This document shows positions 1-9,006 of a stretch of DNA of 60,860 nucleotides, in pieces (position 1 is the stretch's first letter; every line of letters begins with the position of its first letter). Source of the stretch: an uncultured Candidatus Saccharibacteria bacterium (lineage in GTDB: Bacteria > Patescibacteriota > Saccharimonadia > Saccharimonadales > Saccharimonadaceae); the NCBI GenBank assembly GCA_946548715.1, contig CAMNPZ010000003.1, positions 1 through 60,860 on the forward strand, given 5' to 3'. Below the pieces are notes generated by a model that was not told the origin of the DNA, did no database searches, and saw only the letters and a list, made by a program, of their open reading frames with translations. The position numbers and the translations under genes were made by a program.

Positions 1-77
1 GAAAAGAATTGCCTAAGAATATATAGCTATATTGAAACAACAATGAGAATGAATCAATTTATGAAAGGAATGTTCTA

Positions 78-653
78 ATGAAAAATGGTTCAGATGCTAT
101 AGCAATACGCGCTAGAGGCTTTTGGAGTGCAAATAGGTTTCATCAAGGAAGTCTCCCATCAAATCAGTCCTCGGAGAAATGGGTTATTTTTGCGTCAGGC
201 TTACCAGTAATCAGCGAGTACTTTGATTTATCTGGCGATATATCTTCGATGTTAACGCCAGAAGGCCGTGTAAAAATGCAAAAATACAACGATGACACCA
301 TACGACGAAAGCGCCTTATCTTACATGCTTTGGATATATATGACGAAATTGAAGACAACGATGATATTGCGCTATGGGAGGTTAATTATACTAGCGACAG
401 GGATTATCCTGGCGCTTTATCAACTTCCGCTGAAGAATATCATGATAACGATATGGCTAACTATGGGTTATCGAATGGAGCATTCGTAAAAGCAATGGCA
501 GATGATAGCGAATTAAAAAGGAATATATGCTTCGCAATAGAAGAGCTTCTGGAGATTAGGTCAGTCATATTATATCCGGACGGTAGATATACGCGTTTCA
601 AGAAAAAACCTGGAGTTAAAATGATAAAAGAAAAGGGAACGATGGGAGACTAA
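78..653 (+). CDS. hypothetical protein, paralogous to the next ORF
   Basis: 191-aa ORF; shares ARG[FH]WS near the N-terminus and a C-terminal E[LI]LE[IV]R...DG[RK]Y...MI.KG block with the ORF at 655-1578. Confidence 0.7.
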   Translation: MKNGSDAIAIRARGFWSANRFHQGSLPSNQSSEKWVIFASGLPVISEYFDLSGDISSMLTPEGRVKMQKYNDDTIRRKRLILHALDIYDEIEDNDDIALWEVNYTSDRDYPGALSTSAEEYHDNDMANYGLSNGAFVKAMADDSELKRNICFAIEELLEIRSVILYPDGRYTRFKKKPGVKMIKEKGTMGD

Positions 654-654
654 A

Positions 655-1578
655 ATGACAAGTAAAACTGACATATCCGTTGCTTACTTAGCCAGAGGCC
701 ATTGGTCATACGAAGCTAGTAATATTGAAAAATATAAGACCTATAAGTCTGCCGAATATCAGATGGAAGAGGTGAACGATGTTGAGTCTACTAGTTTTGA
801 CCTATGGTTTATTTTTACTAACTCATCCATGCCAAAGGAGACCAGTAAACTGTCCTGGGAAGACAAGATGAATCTTCCGGCTTATATTGGGTCGCATGAC
901 CCAGAGGTTAAAAAGGCATTTAATGACCTTGGTAAGCAAAACCAATGGCGTGACAATATTACAACATCGCTCGGAATCCATGAGGATCTCCATGAATACA
1001 TTTCTTATAAAGTGCATAGCCGTGAAGAGAAACAGTCTAAAATCGGTTTTTGGCGAGGGCTTAAAGCCTCAACTAATAAAAATGGGTTTACTATAGATAA
1101 TTATTTGAAGCCAGGTGCTAAGGAATATGATTACTTCGCAAAAAAGTACAGAGTGTCTGGCAAAAAACCGATGTTTCTCTTGAGCAAAGATAAAAAATAT
1201 CTAAATCTTTACAAGGCTTTTGTGGTCGATGAAATACTCGAAGTCCGCAAAAGTAAACTCAGCGAGGACGGTAAATATTCACTTTACGATATCACTAAAG
1301 CTCAGAAAAAAATGATTCGAAAAGGAAACGTAGAGCACGACGAAGAAAATGAAAATGAAAATAATGTCGAGAAGCAGCTTAAGATAATCGAAAAAGCAAT
1401 AATCAACTCAGGAGAGGCCAGTCGGTTACATAGAATCTCCTCATCGAATAGCCATAGTTATAGTAGCGCTAATAACCATATAGGGTCGTCTAGTGGCTCA
1501 AGTGGCTCGGGTGGTGCTTGGGCAATCCTAATCATTATCATAATAATTATTATGTTTGTTATATTTTCTACTATGTAG
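655..1578 (+). CDS. hypothetical protein with Ser/Gly-rich linker and C-terminal transmembrane segment
   Basis: 307-aa ORF starting 1 nt after the upstream stop; C-terminus SSSGSSGSGGAWAILIIIIIIIMFVIFSTM. Confidence 0.75.
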   Translation: MTSKTDISVAYLARGHWSYEASNIEKYKTYKSAEYQMEEVNDVESTSFDLWFIFTNSSMPKETSKLSWEDKMNLPAYIGSHDPEVKKAFNDLGKQNQWRDNITTSLGIHEDLHEYISYKVHSREEKQSKIGFWRGLKASTNKNGFTIDNYLKPGAKEYDYFAKKYRVSGKKPMFLLSKDKKYLNLYKAFVVDEILEVRKSKLSEDGKYSLYDITKAQKKMIRKGNVEHDEENENENNVEKQLKIIEKAIINSGEASRLHRISSSNSHSYSSANNHIGSSSGSSGSGGAWAILIIIIIIIMFVIFSTM

Positions 1579-1736
1579 AAATATGTTATAATAATAGTAG
1601 CGACGAACAAAGAAATTGAGGAAACTTTTTCTCGTATTCGGGATTATCTTAGCCAGCGTTTCGCTAGGGATGAAAAAACCAGCTAATGACCGAGGCTATT
1701 TCTTAAGCTTTAAAGTATGAGTTTGGGCGAAAAATT

Positions 1737-2390
1737 ATGCTTTACTCATTGGATTTGCGTTATAATTTCTCAATCGAGCACCAGCAAAAAGCACTTGAAT
1801 ATCTTGCGAATGATAAAAATTGCATTAAATTCTATGTAAGTGACGAGACGGTACCAAAAGAATTTGTCGATATTACCAAGCTAGAGATGTCTATATACGC
1901 TGAGGATGATTTTGCTCAGCATTGAGATTTAGATAGTTCAAAAATTAATGAGAAGATAGAATCAGCTCGATATTTTATCGTAGATGTTCTACCAAACTTT
2001 GAAAAAGTAGCAAATGATATTTGCGGTACGAGCAATGATTGCCACGTAATCACTTTTAATAACGAAACCGGCAATCTGTTCGTTGACGGGGTTTGTCTGG
2101 AGCTGCAAAAGCGAATTTAGGCTAAAACAAAAGAAATTGACGAATATAAAGCCTAAATAGTTGAGATTAACAATAATGAAGATGCAAGACTAAAGGAGTT
2201 TATTGATTTTGTAATGCATTTCGTCAATCATCGCGGTTCGCACTTTTTCAGTCTAACACCTGAATATGCTAAAAAGTGTAAACTTTTGGTTTTTCAAGCG
2301 GATTTTTCGTGGATGACGAAAAAGTTCAAATACCGGAAATTAGCTGGTTTTACAGAGGTCAGAACAACAAAAAAGAGTCTTCCGACTCTG
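1737..2390 (+). pseudogene. decayed gene with three in-frame stops
   Basis: ORFs 1737-1925 and 2214-2552 are in the same frame; TGA at 1923, TAG near 2118 and TAA near 2154 interrupt an otherwise protein-like reading frame; 3' part runs into the antisense of a tRNA. Confidence 0.5.
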
Positions 2391-2402
2391 ATTTACCTAG
2401 TA

Positions 2403-2478
2403 TGGTGGAGTGTAGGAGGCTCGAACTCCTCACCTCTTCCATGCCATGGAAGCGCTCTACCAAATGAGCTAACACCCC
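2403..2478 (-). tRNA. tRNA-Ala(GGC)
   Basis: Reverse complement ggggtgttagctcatttggtagagcgcttccatggcatggaag...acactccacca; anticodon loop ATGGCAT; encoded CCA. Confidence 0.93.
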
Positions 2479-2517
2479 GTGTTTTTATTTTACCACAATG
2501 TGTGATAAAATGGAAGT

Positions 2518-3534
2518 ATGAAGACGATTTTGACTGGACTGAGAGTAAATAGTGATTTGCATATCGGGCATTATCTTGGCGTACTGACTCATATGGCTAA
2601 GTTGTCGAATAAGTATAGCACCGATGGCTACGAGGTTAACTTCTTTATTCCGGATTTACATTCAATTATTAGTGAGGTCGAGGGAGATATGGCGGCGAAT
2701 ACTTTGCGTAATGTGAAGTATTATCTTGCGGCTGGGTTGCAACCTAACGAGCATGTGCATTTCTATCGTCAGTCACGTGTGCCAGCTCACTCTGAGCTTT
2801 GTTGGATTTTGAATTGTATTGCGACGATGGGGGAGCTTAGTCGTATGACGCAATTCAAGGAAAAAGGTAAGGGCAAGACAACGGTAAATGTGGGGATTTT
2901 TGACTATCCAGTATTGATGGCGGCGGATATTTTACTTTACGATGCTTATTATGTGCCAGTGGGCGAAGACCAGTTCCAGCATTTGGAGTTGACGCGTGAT
3001 CTTGCAACGAGGTTTAACCATCGTTTTGGTAAAGATATCTTAACGGTACCAGCACAGACAAAGGAACAGGTGCAGTTTATGGAAATATCGAATGGGGTGC
3101 GGATTCGGGATTTGTTGAACCCAGAAAAGAAAATGAGTAAATCTACGCCCGCCGAGAATTCTAAAATCATGCTTTCTGATACGCCAGAATTGGCGCGTAA
3201 GAAAATCATGTCAGCGACAACGGATTCTTTCGCGAAGGTTCGTTATGATATGTTCAATCAGCCAGGGATTTCGAATTTACTACAAATTGAAGCTCTTGCA
3301 ACAAATACTCCACTTGATGATGTGATAGCGAAATGGAATGGTGAGACACGTTATGGTGAACTGAAGAAGAAGGTAGCCGAAAGTGTAGCGGTGATGCTTG
3401 ACAACTTCCAAAAGAAACTTGCTAATATCACTGATGAAGAAGTAAATTCGCTATTTGAGCGAGGTGAGGTATATGCTAATCAGGTTGCAAATCGTAAACT
3501 AGAAGAGGTGCAGGAAGCTTTTGGGCTACGCTAA
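2518..3534 (+). CDS. trpS: tryptophanyl-tRNA synthetase
   Basis: HIGH-like DLHIGHYLG and KMSKS motifs, full length 338 aa; TAAAAT box 6 nt upstream of ATG. Confidence 0.95.
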   Translation: MKTILTGLRVNSDLHIGHYLGVLTHMAKLSNKYSTDGYEVNFFIPDLHSIISEVEGDMAANTLRNVKYYLAAGLQPNEHVHFYRQSRVPAHSELCWILNCIATMGELSRMTQFKEKGKGKTTVNVGIFDYPVLMAADILLYDAYYVPVGEDQFQHLELTRDLATRFNHRFGKDILTVPAQTKEQVQFMEISNGVRIRDLLNPEKKMSKSTPAENSKIMLSDTPELARKKIMSATTDSFAKVRYDMFNQPGISNLLQIEALATNTPLDDVIAKWNGETRYGELKKKVAESVAVMLDNFQKKLANITDEEVNSLFERGEVYANQVANRKLEEVQEAFGLR

Positions 3535-3543
3535 AGGAGGGGA

Positions 3544-4464
3544 ATGATACGAACTGGCAAAAAATTCAGTAAACCAGAGATGTCGCGGGTAATTAATGGC
3601 GATACGATTTTGCTAGAGTCTGAACAACCGGAAGAAAAACTAAGACTTGATGTATTGATGCGTGAAATCTATCGAAGTTATAATCGTTCGACTTTGCAAA
3701 AATTTATTGAGAGTGGTTTTGTGACTGTGGACGGAGAACTCGTAACAAAGTCAAATACGAAGTTTACGCGTGATGTAAAAATTGATCTTAGGGTGCCTGA
3801 AAAACTAAAAAATGCCGATGTAAAACCTGAAATAATATTTGAGAATGAGTGTGTCGTAGTCGTGAATAAACCAGCGGGGTTATTGTCTGAGGCAAAGGGC
3901 GAATATTGTCCTGAGCGGACTTTGGCGGATTTTGGGATGGTGGCACATCGGTTGGACCGCGATACTTCTGGCGTGATGATACTGGCGAAGGATGAGGATA
4001 CATTGCATTTTTTGAAACGGCAATTCCAACGACGGACGGTGCATAAAACTTACTACGCGGTAGTGGAGGGGCGGCCGAAGCTGGAGCAAGCAAAGATTGA
4101 TTTGCCTCTAATTCGCGATATGAAACGTCCGACGACTTTCAGGGTAGATCCGAATGGTAAGGAATCTGAGACTTTCTATCGGTTGTTAAAAACTAATGGC
4201 GAATATTCATTGGTGGAGCTAAAACCCATTACTGGCCGGACTCATCAGTTGAGGGTTCATATGCAATATCTTGGACATCCAATTGTAGGTGACAGGGTAT
4301 ACGGAAAAGGTGACAGAGAAAGGCTGTATTTACATGCGGGTGAATTGGAAATCACTTTGCCTGGCGGGGATAGACGTGTTTTTCGTGTGCCACGACCGAG
4401 GTCGTTTGACATGCTAGTGGCGTCTAAAGGAGGCGCGGAAGCTCCTGCCGAAAAAGGGCGGTAA
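3544..4464 (+). CDS. RluA-family pseudouridine synthase with S4-like N-terminus
   Basis: VAHRLDRDTSGVMILAKD and LKPITGRTHQLRVHMQYLGHPIVGD motifs. Confidence 0.93.
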   Translation: MIRTGKKFSKPEMSRVINGDTILLESEQPEEKLRLDVLMREIYRSYNRSTLQKFIESGFVTVDGELVTKSNTKFTRDVKIDLRVPEKLKNADVKPEIIFENECVVVVNKPAGLLSEAKGEYCPERTLADFGMVAHRLDRDTSGVMILAKDEDTLHFLKRQFQRRTVHKTYYAVVEGRPKLEQAKIDLPLIRDMKRPTTFRVDPNGKESETFYRLLKTNGEYSLVELKPITGRTHQLRVHMQYLGHPIVGDRVYGKGDRERLYLHAGELEITLPGGDRRVFRVPRPRSFDMLVASKGGAEAPAEKGR

Positions 4465-4467
4465 AAG

Positions 4468-5124
4468 ATGTTTTTTGATAATGTTTCGCAAATACAAATG
4501 ATTGCTGCGAAATGCGGTACTGCTGTGTTTGTTGTGCCAGATGAGCTTAAGGTTGAAATTCCTGGTGCATTGGTATTGCAACCCGAAGAAAAGACGGTAA
4601 TCACGATTGAGCAAGTGCGCCAAATGATGGAGCGTTTAGAATTGAAACAAAGTCAAGATTTGTTTGTGGTGATACGCCCAGCGGAAAAAATGCAGCCTGA
4701 GGCAGCCAATGCTTTTTTGAAGAGTTTGGAAGAGCCTGGGGACAACGTCCATTTTGTATTGGTGACGGGCCGTCCGTCCATGCTATTATCTACCATTCTG
4801 AGTCGTGCGGCGATATATTATTTGAGAGTTCAGGACGACCAGTCAATTCGTGCGGATGCAAAAAAGAAGGATTTGGCGAAACGTCTGATGGTGGCAAAAC
4901 CAAACGAAATAGTTGGTTTGGCTGAGGAGATTGCGAAGAAAAAAGACGGAGTAAGAAACTACGCGCTTGAAGTGGTTGGAACGGCGATTGAGATGCTATA
5001 TAAATCTTATTATATTACTGGAAATATGGCTTTTGTTAAGAGGTTACCGAAATTCTTGACCCTATATGAATCTTTAATGCAAAATGGCCATATAAAATTG
5101 CAGATTGTGGCAAATTTGGTATAA
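4468..5124 (+). CDS. DNA polymerase III delta'-like clamp-loader subunit
   Basis: QPEAANAFLKSLEEPGDNVHFVLVTGRPSMLLSTILSRA motif. Confidence 0.75.
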   Translation: MFFDNVSQIQMIAAKCGTAVFVVPDELKVEIPGALVLQPEEKTVITIEQVRQMMERLELKQSQDLFVVIRPAEKMQPEAANAFLKSLEEPGDNVHFVLVTGRPSMLLSTILSRAAIYYLRVQDDQSIRADAKKKDLAKRLMVAKPNEIVGLAEEIAKKKDGVRNYALEVVGTAIEMLYKSYYITGNMAFVKRLPKFLTLYESLMQNGHIKLQIVANLV

Positions 5125-5131
5125 TAATGGT

Positions 5132-5977
5132 ATGATAGCAGTTTTTGCAATTGTTGTTTTTACGGTGTATTTAGTTTTCTTTTTTCCAATGGAGACAAAA
5201 CCGCGCAAATCTGATGAAAAATCGGCCAAGTATACTGCTCAGATGAAGCGTTTGTGGCAGGTGGCACAAACAGCAATGAAGGAGCGCAAACCTTTTCGTG
5301 CCGAAAAAGCATTGTTGACCATTTTGAAGTTTGACGAGAAAAATGCTGCAGCTTATAACAGGTTGGGTATTTTATATGCCAAAGAAAAGAAGTATGACGA
5401 GGCTGTGGAGTGCTTTGAAATAGCGCAATCTCTTGATAGTAATCCGGCATCTATCCATAACGTTGGACTAATTTACTACGACATGGGTGCCTACGAAAAG
5501 GCTGAGATGGCTTTTCGACAAGCGATTGAGTTAGAAGGTGATGTACCTGCTCGATATATTGCTTTGGCGCGGGTAGAGGAAAAATTGGGGCGTTCCAAAA
5601 AAGCTGTAGATGCGTTAGAGAGTGCATATGAATTAGATCCTAGAGTTGAAATTTTGAAACAAATATTAGCTGTTTATGAAAAATCGGGAGATACCGAAGC
5701 AGCAACGGCGACTTCTGCGCGTATCGAAGCACAGATAGCTAAAGAAACAGAGGTAAAGCGAAGACGTGCGACCAGTCGTGCAATTAAAGCTATGCGTGTC
5801 GCCGGTACGTCTCATTCTTCCAATGCTCGTTACGCGACAAGGTCGAACTTGCATAACAAAAATGTGGTTTCTGAAACCAAAACGAAGAAAAGCTTAACTA
5901 CGAAAAAAATGCATACTCAATCAGTTGGGCTAAAATCCAAAGTGATCAAAACTCATGTTGGTAGAAAAAGAATTTAG
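5132..5977 (+). CDS. TPR-repeat membrane-anchored protein
   Basis: N-terminal TM MIAVFAIVVFTVYLVFFF, TPR repeats (AAAYNRLGILYAKEKKYDEAVECFEIA); start refined from 5105 because TATAAT at 5120-5125 precedes this ATG by 6 nt. Confidence 0.75.
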   Translation: MIAVFAIVVFTVYLVFFFPMETKPRKSDEKSAKYTAQMKRLWQVAQTAMKERKPFRAEKALLTILKFDEKNAAAYNRLGILYAKEKKYDEAVECFEIAQSLDSNPASIHNVGLIYYDMGAYEKAEMAFRQAIELEGDVPARYIALARVEEKLGRSKKAVDALESAYELDPRVEILKQILAVYEKSGDTEAATATSARIEAQIAKETEVKRRRATSRAIKAMRVAGTSHSSNARYATRSNLHNKNVVSETKTKKSLTTKKMHTQSVGLKSKVIKTHVGRKRI

Positions 5978-6026
5978 TTTACATTTCGTGATTGATTTGA
6001 TATAATTGGTTTACGTCATGATTCTT

Positions 6027-6102
6027 GCCGCGATAGCTCAGTTGGTAGAGCGCATCCATGGTAAGGATGAGGTCACCGGTTCAAACCCGGTTCGCGGCTC
6101 CA
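6027..6102 (+). tRNA. tRNA-Thr(GGT)
   Basis: gccgcgatagctcagttggtagagcgcatccatggtaaggatgag...tcgcggctcca; loop ATGGTAA; encoded CCA. Confidence 0.93.
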
Positions 6103-6130
6103 TGAATTATGATGGCATATTAAATTAAGT

Positions 6131-6215
6131 GCTGGAATCGTCTAGTGGCAATGACAAGAGACTGTAAATCTCTCGGCTTCGGCCTTCGTAGGTTCGAGTC
6201 CTACTTCCAGCACCA
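6131..6215 (+). tRNA. tRNA-Tyr(GTA)
   Basis: gctggaa...agagactgtaaatctct with long variable arm...ttccagcacca; anticodon GTA. Confidence 0.93.
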
Positions 6216-6324
6216 AAATTCGAATTGAAAGGCGCCATCTTGGCGTTTTTTCGTGCTTCCTCGTCCATTAGACGCGGTGCGCACGAAGAAAACACCAACC
6301 TGGCGCCTTTCATTTTCGAATTTT
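6216..6324. repeat. imperfect inverted repeat containing a terminator-like hairpin
   Basis: AAAATTCGAATTGAAAGGCGCCA ... TGGCGCCTTTCATTTTCGAATTTT; includes CGCCA-tct-TGGCG-TTTTTT. Confidence 0.75.
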
Positions 6325-6372
6325 TGATATGTAGGACGAGAGCCGTAGGTTCGGACGGCGTAGGAGACGAGC

Positions 6373-6400
6373 GAATATCTCAAATATATTTGAGATATTC
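6373..6400. repeat. perfect 28-bp palindrome
   Basis: GAATATCTCAAATATATTTGAGATATTC. Confidence 0.9.
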
Positions 6401-6480
6401 CGAGGCGACGCCCGACGTTGTCATTTCACGTAGTGAAATGACTGTCCTACTTCCAGCACCATTTTTGTTTCACAAAAAAT

Positions 6481-6503
6481 GCCCCAAGATGAAATCTTGG
6501 GGC
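6481..6503 (-). terminator. intrinsic terminator of the minus-strand gene 6533-6817
   Basis: GCCCCAAGAT-gaa-ATCTTGGGGC; on the minus strand followed by ATTTTTTGTG. Confidence 0.75.
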
Positions 6504-6532
6504 TGAAAGGTGTGTATTCTAATTAGTTTTAA

Positions 6533-6817
6533 TTACCAAACGGATCCGTTATCACGCCAGTATTCAGCGTCGTTTCTGAGCATATATGCGTTGTTGCGGA
6601 TCCACTCCATGGCCAATCTTCCTTCTTTGCCATCCAATGAGCCTGCCATAACGGAAAGTGTTTCCAGGCTAACGGAGGCAATTCTGGTACGACCGGATAC
6701 TACGTGGCAGTGAAGGCCATGGCCTCTGTGATAATCGTCACGATTATGGTCGAATTCGATTGATAAGCTTGTGCGAGGGATATCGTAGTCACCTCTCATA
6801 TAATCACCTTCTTTCAT
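6533..6817 (-). CDS. small protein, possibly DUF4160-like
   Basis: 94 aa, HGHGLHCHV and RLAMEWIRNNAYMLRNDAEYW resemble the DUF4160 layout; TATAAT promoter upstream and terminator downstream on the minus strand. Confidence 0.5.
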   Translation of the reverse strand: MKEGDYMRGDYDIPRTSLSIEFDHNRDDYHRGHGLHCHVVSGRTRIASVSLETLSVMAGSLDGKEGRLAMEWIRNNAYMLRNDAEYWRDNGSVW

Positions 6818-7000
6818 AAAATGTACACCTACCGAAAAATATCTTTTCGGCTAAGACCATTATATTATAACTCATATCTATATTTTCGTCAACGGCGTGC
6901 GATGAATTCGTTGATTGAGTTAAATGACTCTTCGTGGGTCAAATACTTGTTTTATAGAATTTTTTGGATAAGTATGCTATGATGATAAAAAGGAGGTTTG

Positions 7001-7387
7001 ATGGAGTTCGTGAGATTGAAGTATGCAAACAATAAATTGATTAATGCCGATATCAAAGAACATAGAGAAATAATTACGGATTATGTAGATAAGAGAGGTT
7101 ATGATTATTTGGGTTTTGTTCCTACTCTATTTGGGCCAAATGGCAAAATATTAGAGGTCGATTTGATTTTTCGTAAACCCGTTGAAAGGATAGTCAAACC
7201 AGTGCGTCGAGTTGTCGAGAGGCCTGTAGAAGTGCCTAAGGCGCTACCGCGTAATGAGCCGAAACTGGTTGAGAAGATTGAAACTCCCAAAAAACCACAA
7301 AACAAGAATGTGTCTAATGATTTATATAGTGATTTGGACTTAATATTGAGTGATGCAGGCAAAGATTTGCTGGGAGAAAAGACTTGA
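7001..7387 (+). CDS. hypothetical protein
   Basis: ORF with AGGAGG Shine-Dalgarno upstream of ATGGAG. Confidence 0.6.
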   Translation: MEFVRLKYANNKLINADIKEHREIITDYVDKRGYDYLGFVPTLFGPNGKILEVDLIFRKPVERIVKPVRRVVERPVEVPKALPRNEPKLVEKIETPKKPQNKNVSNDLYSDLDLILSDAGKDLLGEKT

Positions 7388-7434
7388 GAGTAGTATTAAA
7401 GTATACATTATTAGCTAAACAGAAAGGAGATAGA

Positions 7435-8196
7435 ATGTTTGATTTAAAAAATAAAGTTGCGGTTGTGTCGGGAGCTTCATCAGGATTGGGACAGCAAATG
7501 GCTTTGGCCTTTGCGCGGCAAGGCGCTTCGCTTGCCATTTTGGCACGAAGAGTGGAAAGGCTTGAGGAGTTTAAGCCTAAGCTTGAAAAAGCGGGTGCGG
7601 CGAAGGTGGTAGCGTATAAGTGCGATGTGACAGATTCTGAGAATATCAATGATGTTGCCAAAAAGGTCGAGAAGGAATTTGGTCGCGTTGATATTCTATT
7701 GAACTGTGCTGGCTCATCGAAAGATAAAGGTGTACTTGAAATGACCGATGAGGAATGGGACTTCACAATTGCAACGGATGAGACAAGTGTGTTTAAGATG
7801 ACGAGGGCTTTTGCGAATATTATGAAGAAAAATCATTATGGTCGCATTATCAATATTGCGTCCATGTATGGTTTGGTGGGGAATACTGAAATTCATACAA
7901 TTGCCTATCATGCTTCAAAGGGTGCTGTTGTGAATTTCACAAGGGCAGTAGCGGCTGAGCTAGCCCAAGAGGGAATTACTTGCAATGCGATTTGTCCTGG
8001 TTATTTTGAGACCGAGTTGACTAAAGCGGTGCTCGATACACCACGTTTTCAAGAGTTCGCTAAGACGCACGTACCGATGGGACGATATGGGAAACCGGGC
8101 GAACTTGACGCGGCTGCGGTATTCCTAGCCTCGGAAGAAGCGTCCTACGTGACCGGACTTATTATGCCAGTGGATGGTGGCTATACAGCTATTTAA
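7435..8196 (+). CDS. short-chain dehydrogenase/reductase (FabG-like)
   Basis: SGASSGLGQQMALAFARQGA, NCAGSS, YHASKGAVVNFTRAVA motifs; SD aaaggagatag upstream of this ATG. Confidence 0.92.
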   Translation: MFDLKNKVAVVSGASSGLGQQMALAFARQGASLAILARRVERLEEFKPKLEKAGAAKVVAYKCDVTDSENINDVAKKVEKEFGRVDILLNCAGSSKDKGVLEMTDEEWDFTIATDETSVFKMTRAFANIMKKNHYGRIINIASMYGLVGNTEIHTIAYHASKGAVVNFTRAVAAELAQEGITCNAICPGYFETELTKAVLDTPRFQEFAKTHVPMGRYGKPGELDAAAVFLASEEASYVTGLIMPVDGGYTAI

Positions 8197-8202
8197 TGCT
8201 AC

Positions 8203-8283
8203 AATCGCCCATCTTGACGTTTTTCCAGTCTCGCTCTATATGTAATAGCGCTTCGACTGGAGAAAACGCCAATCTGAACGATT
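8203..8283. repeat. imperfect inverted repeat, paired terminator-like element
   Basis: AATCGCCCATCTTGACGTTTTTCCAGTC ... GACTGGAGAAAACGCCAATCTGAACGATT; resembles 6216-6324. Confidence 0.7.
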
Positions 8284-8318
8284 TTATCTATTAAACGTTT
8301 AATGAAAGGAGTTAGAAT

Positions 8319-8864
8319 ATGAAAACAAAATACGATGGAACTCAGACTTTAGAAAATCTAAAGGCGGCTTTTGCGGGTGAAAGTCAGGCGCGCAATAAGT
8401 ATGATTATTTTGCGTCAAAAGCCAAGAAGGACGGTTATGAGCAGATTGCGGCAATTTTTACTGAAACCGCATTGAATGAAAAAGAACACGCTAAGATGTG
8501 GTACAAGGAGTTACACGGTGGTGCAGTAGAGGATACCGTAGTAAATCTTGAGGCGGCGGCAGATGGCGAGAATTACGAGTGGACTGATATGTACAAAGGG
8601 TTTGCTGAGACTGCGAGAGAAGAGGGATTTGATGAACTGGCTGAAAAGTTCGAAGAAGTGGCGAAGATTGAAAAATCGCATGAGGAGAGATATCGAAAGC
8701 TACTCTCTAATGTGAAAGATAAGAAAGTCTTTTCGCGTGATGGTGAGATGATCTGGGTGTGCCGAAATTGTGGCCACATTGTAGTTGGTAAGGAAGCGCC
8801 TGAGGTTTGCCCGGTGTGTGCACATCCTCAAGCGTATTTCGAGATTAAGCCAGAGAACTACTAG
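8319..8864 (+). CDS. rubrerythrin
   Basis: [26 protein letters not shown]-terminal rubredoxin-like [23 protein letters not shown]. Confidence 0.95.
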   Translation: MKTKYDGTQTLENLKAAFAGESQARNKYDYFASKAKKDGYEQIAAIFTETALNEKEHAKMWYKELHGGAVEDTVVNLEAAADGENYEWTDMYKGFAETAREEGFDELAEKFEEVAKIEKSHEERYRKLLSNVKDKKVFSRDGEMIWVCRNCGHIVVGKEAPEVCPVCAHPQAYFEIKPENY

Positions 8865-8884
8865 GATTATCCGAATCAAAAAAG

Positions 8885-8906
8885 TAGCCCTGTGGGGCTA
8901 TTTTTT
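8885..8906 (+). terminator. intrinsic terminator after rubrerythrin
   Basis: TAGCCC-tgtg-GGGCTA-TTTTTT. Confidence 0.8.
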
Positions 8907-8907
8907 G

Positions 8908-8983
8908 TGGAGCCGTGAGCCAGGCTTGAACTGGCGACCTGCCGCTTACAAGGCGGCTGCTCTACCAACTGAGCTATCACGGC
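8908..8983 (-). tRNA. tRNA-Thr(TGT)
   Basis: Reverse complement gccgtgatagctcagttggtagagcagccgccttgtaagcggc...tcacggctcca; loop CTTGTAA. Confidence 0.92.
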
Positions 8984-9006
8984 GCCTTATTATTATAGCA
9001 CATATT

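Larger units (their letters stand above)
6198..6461 (+). repeat. direct duplication of tRNA-Tyr 3' end (att-like) bounding a ~246-bp insert
   Basis: GTCCTACTTCCAGCACCA at 6198-6215 (inside the tRNA) and again at 6444-6461. Confidence 0.8.
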
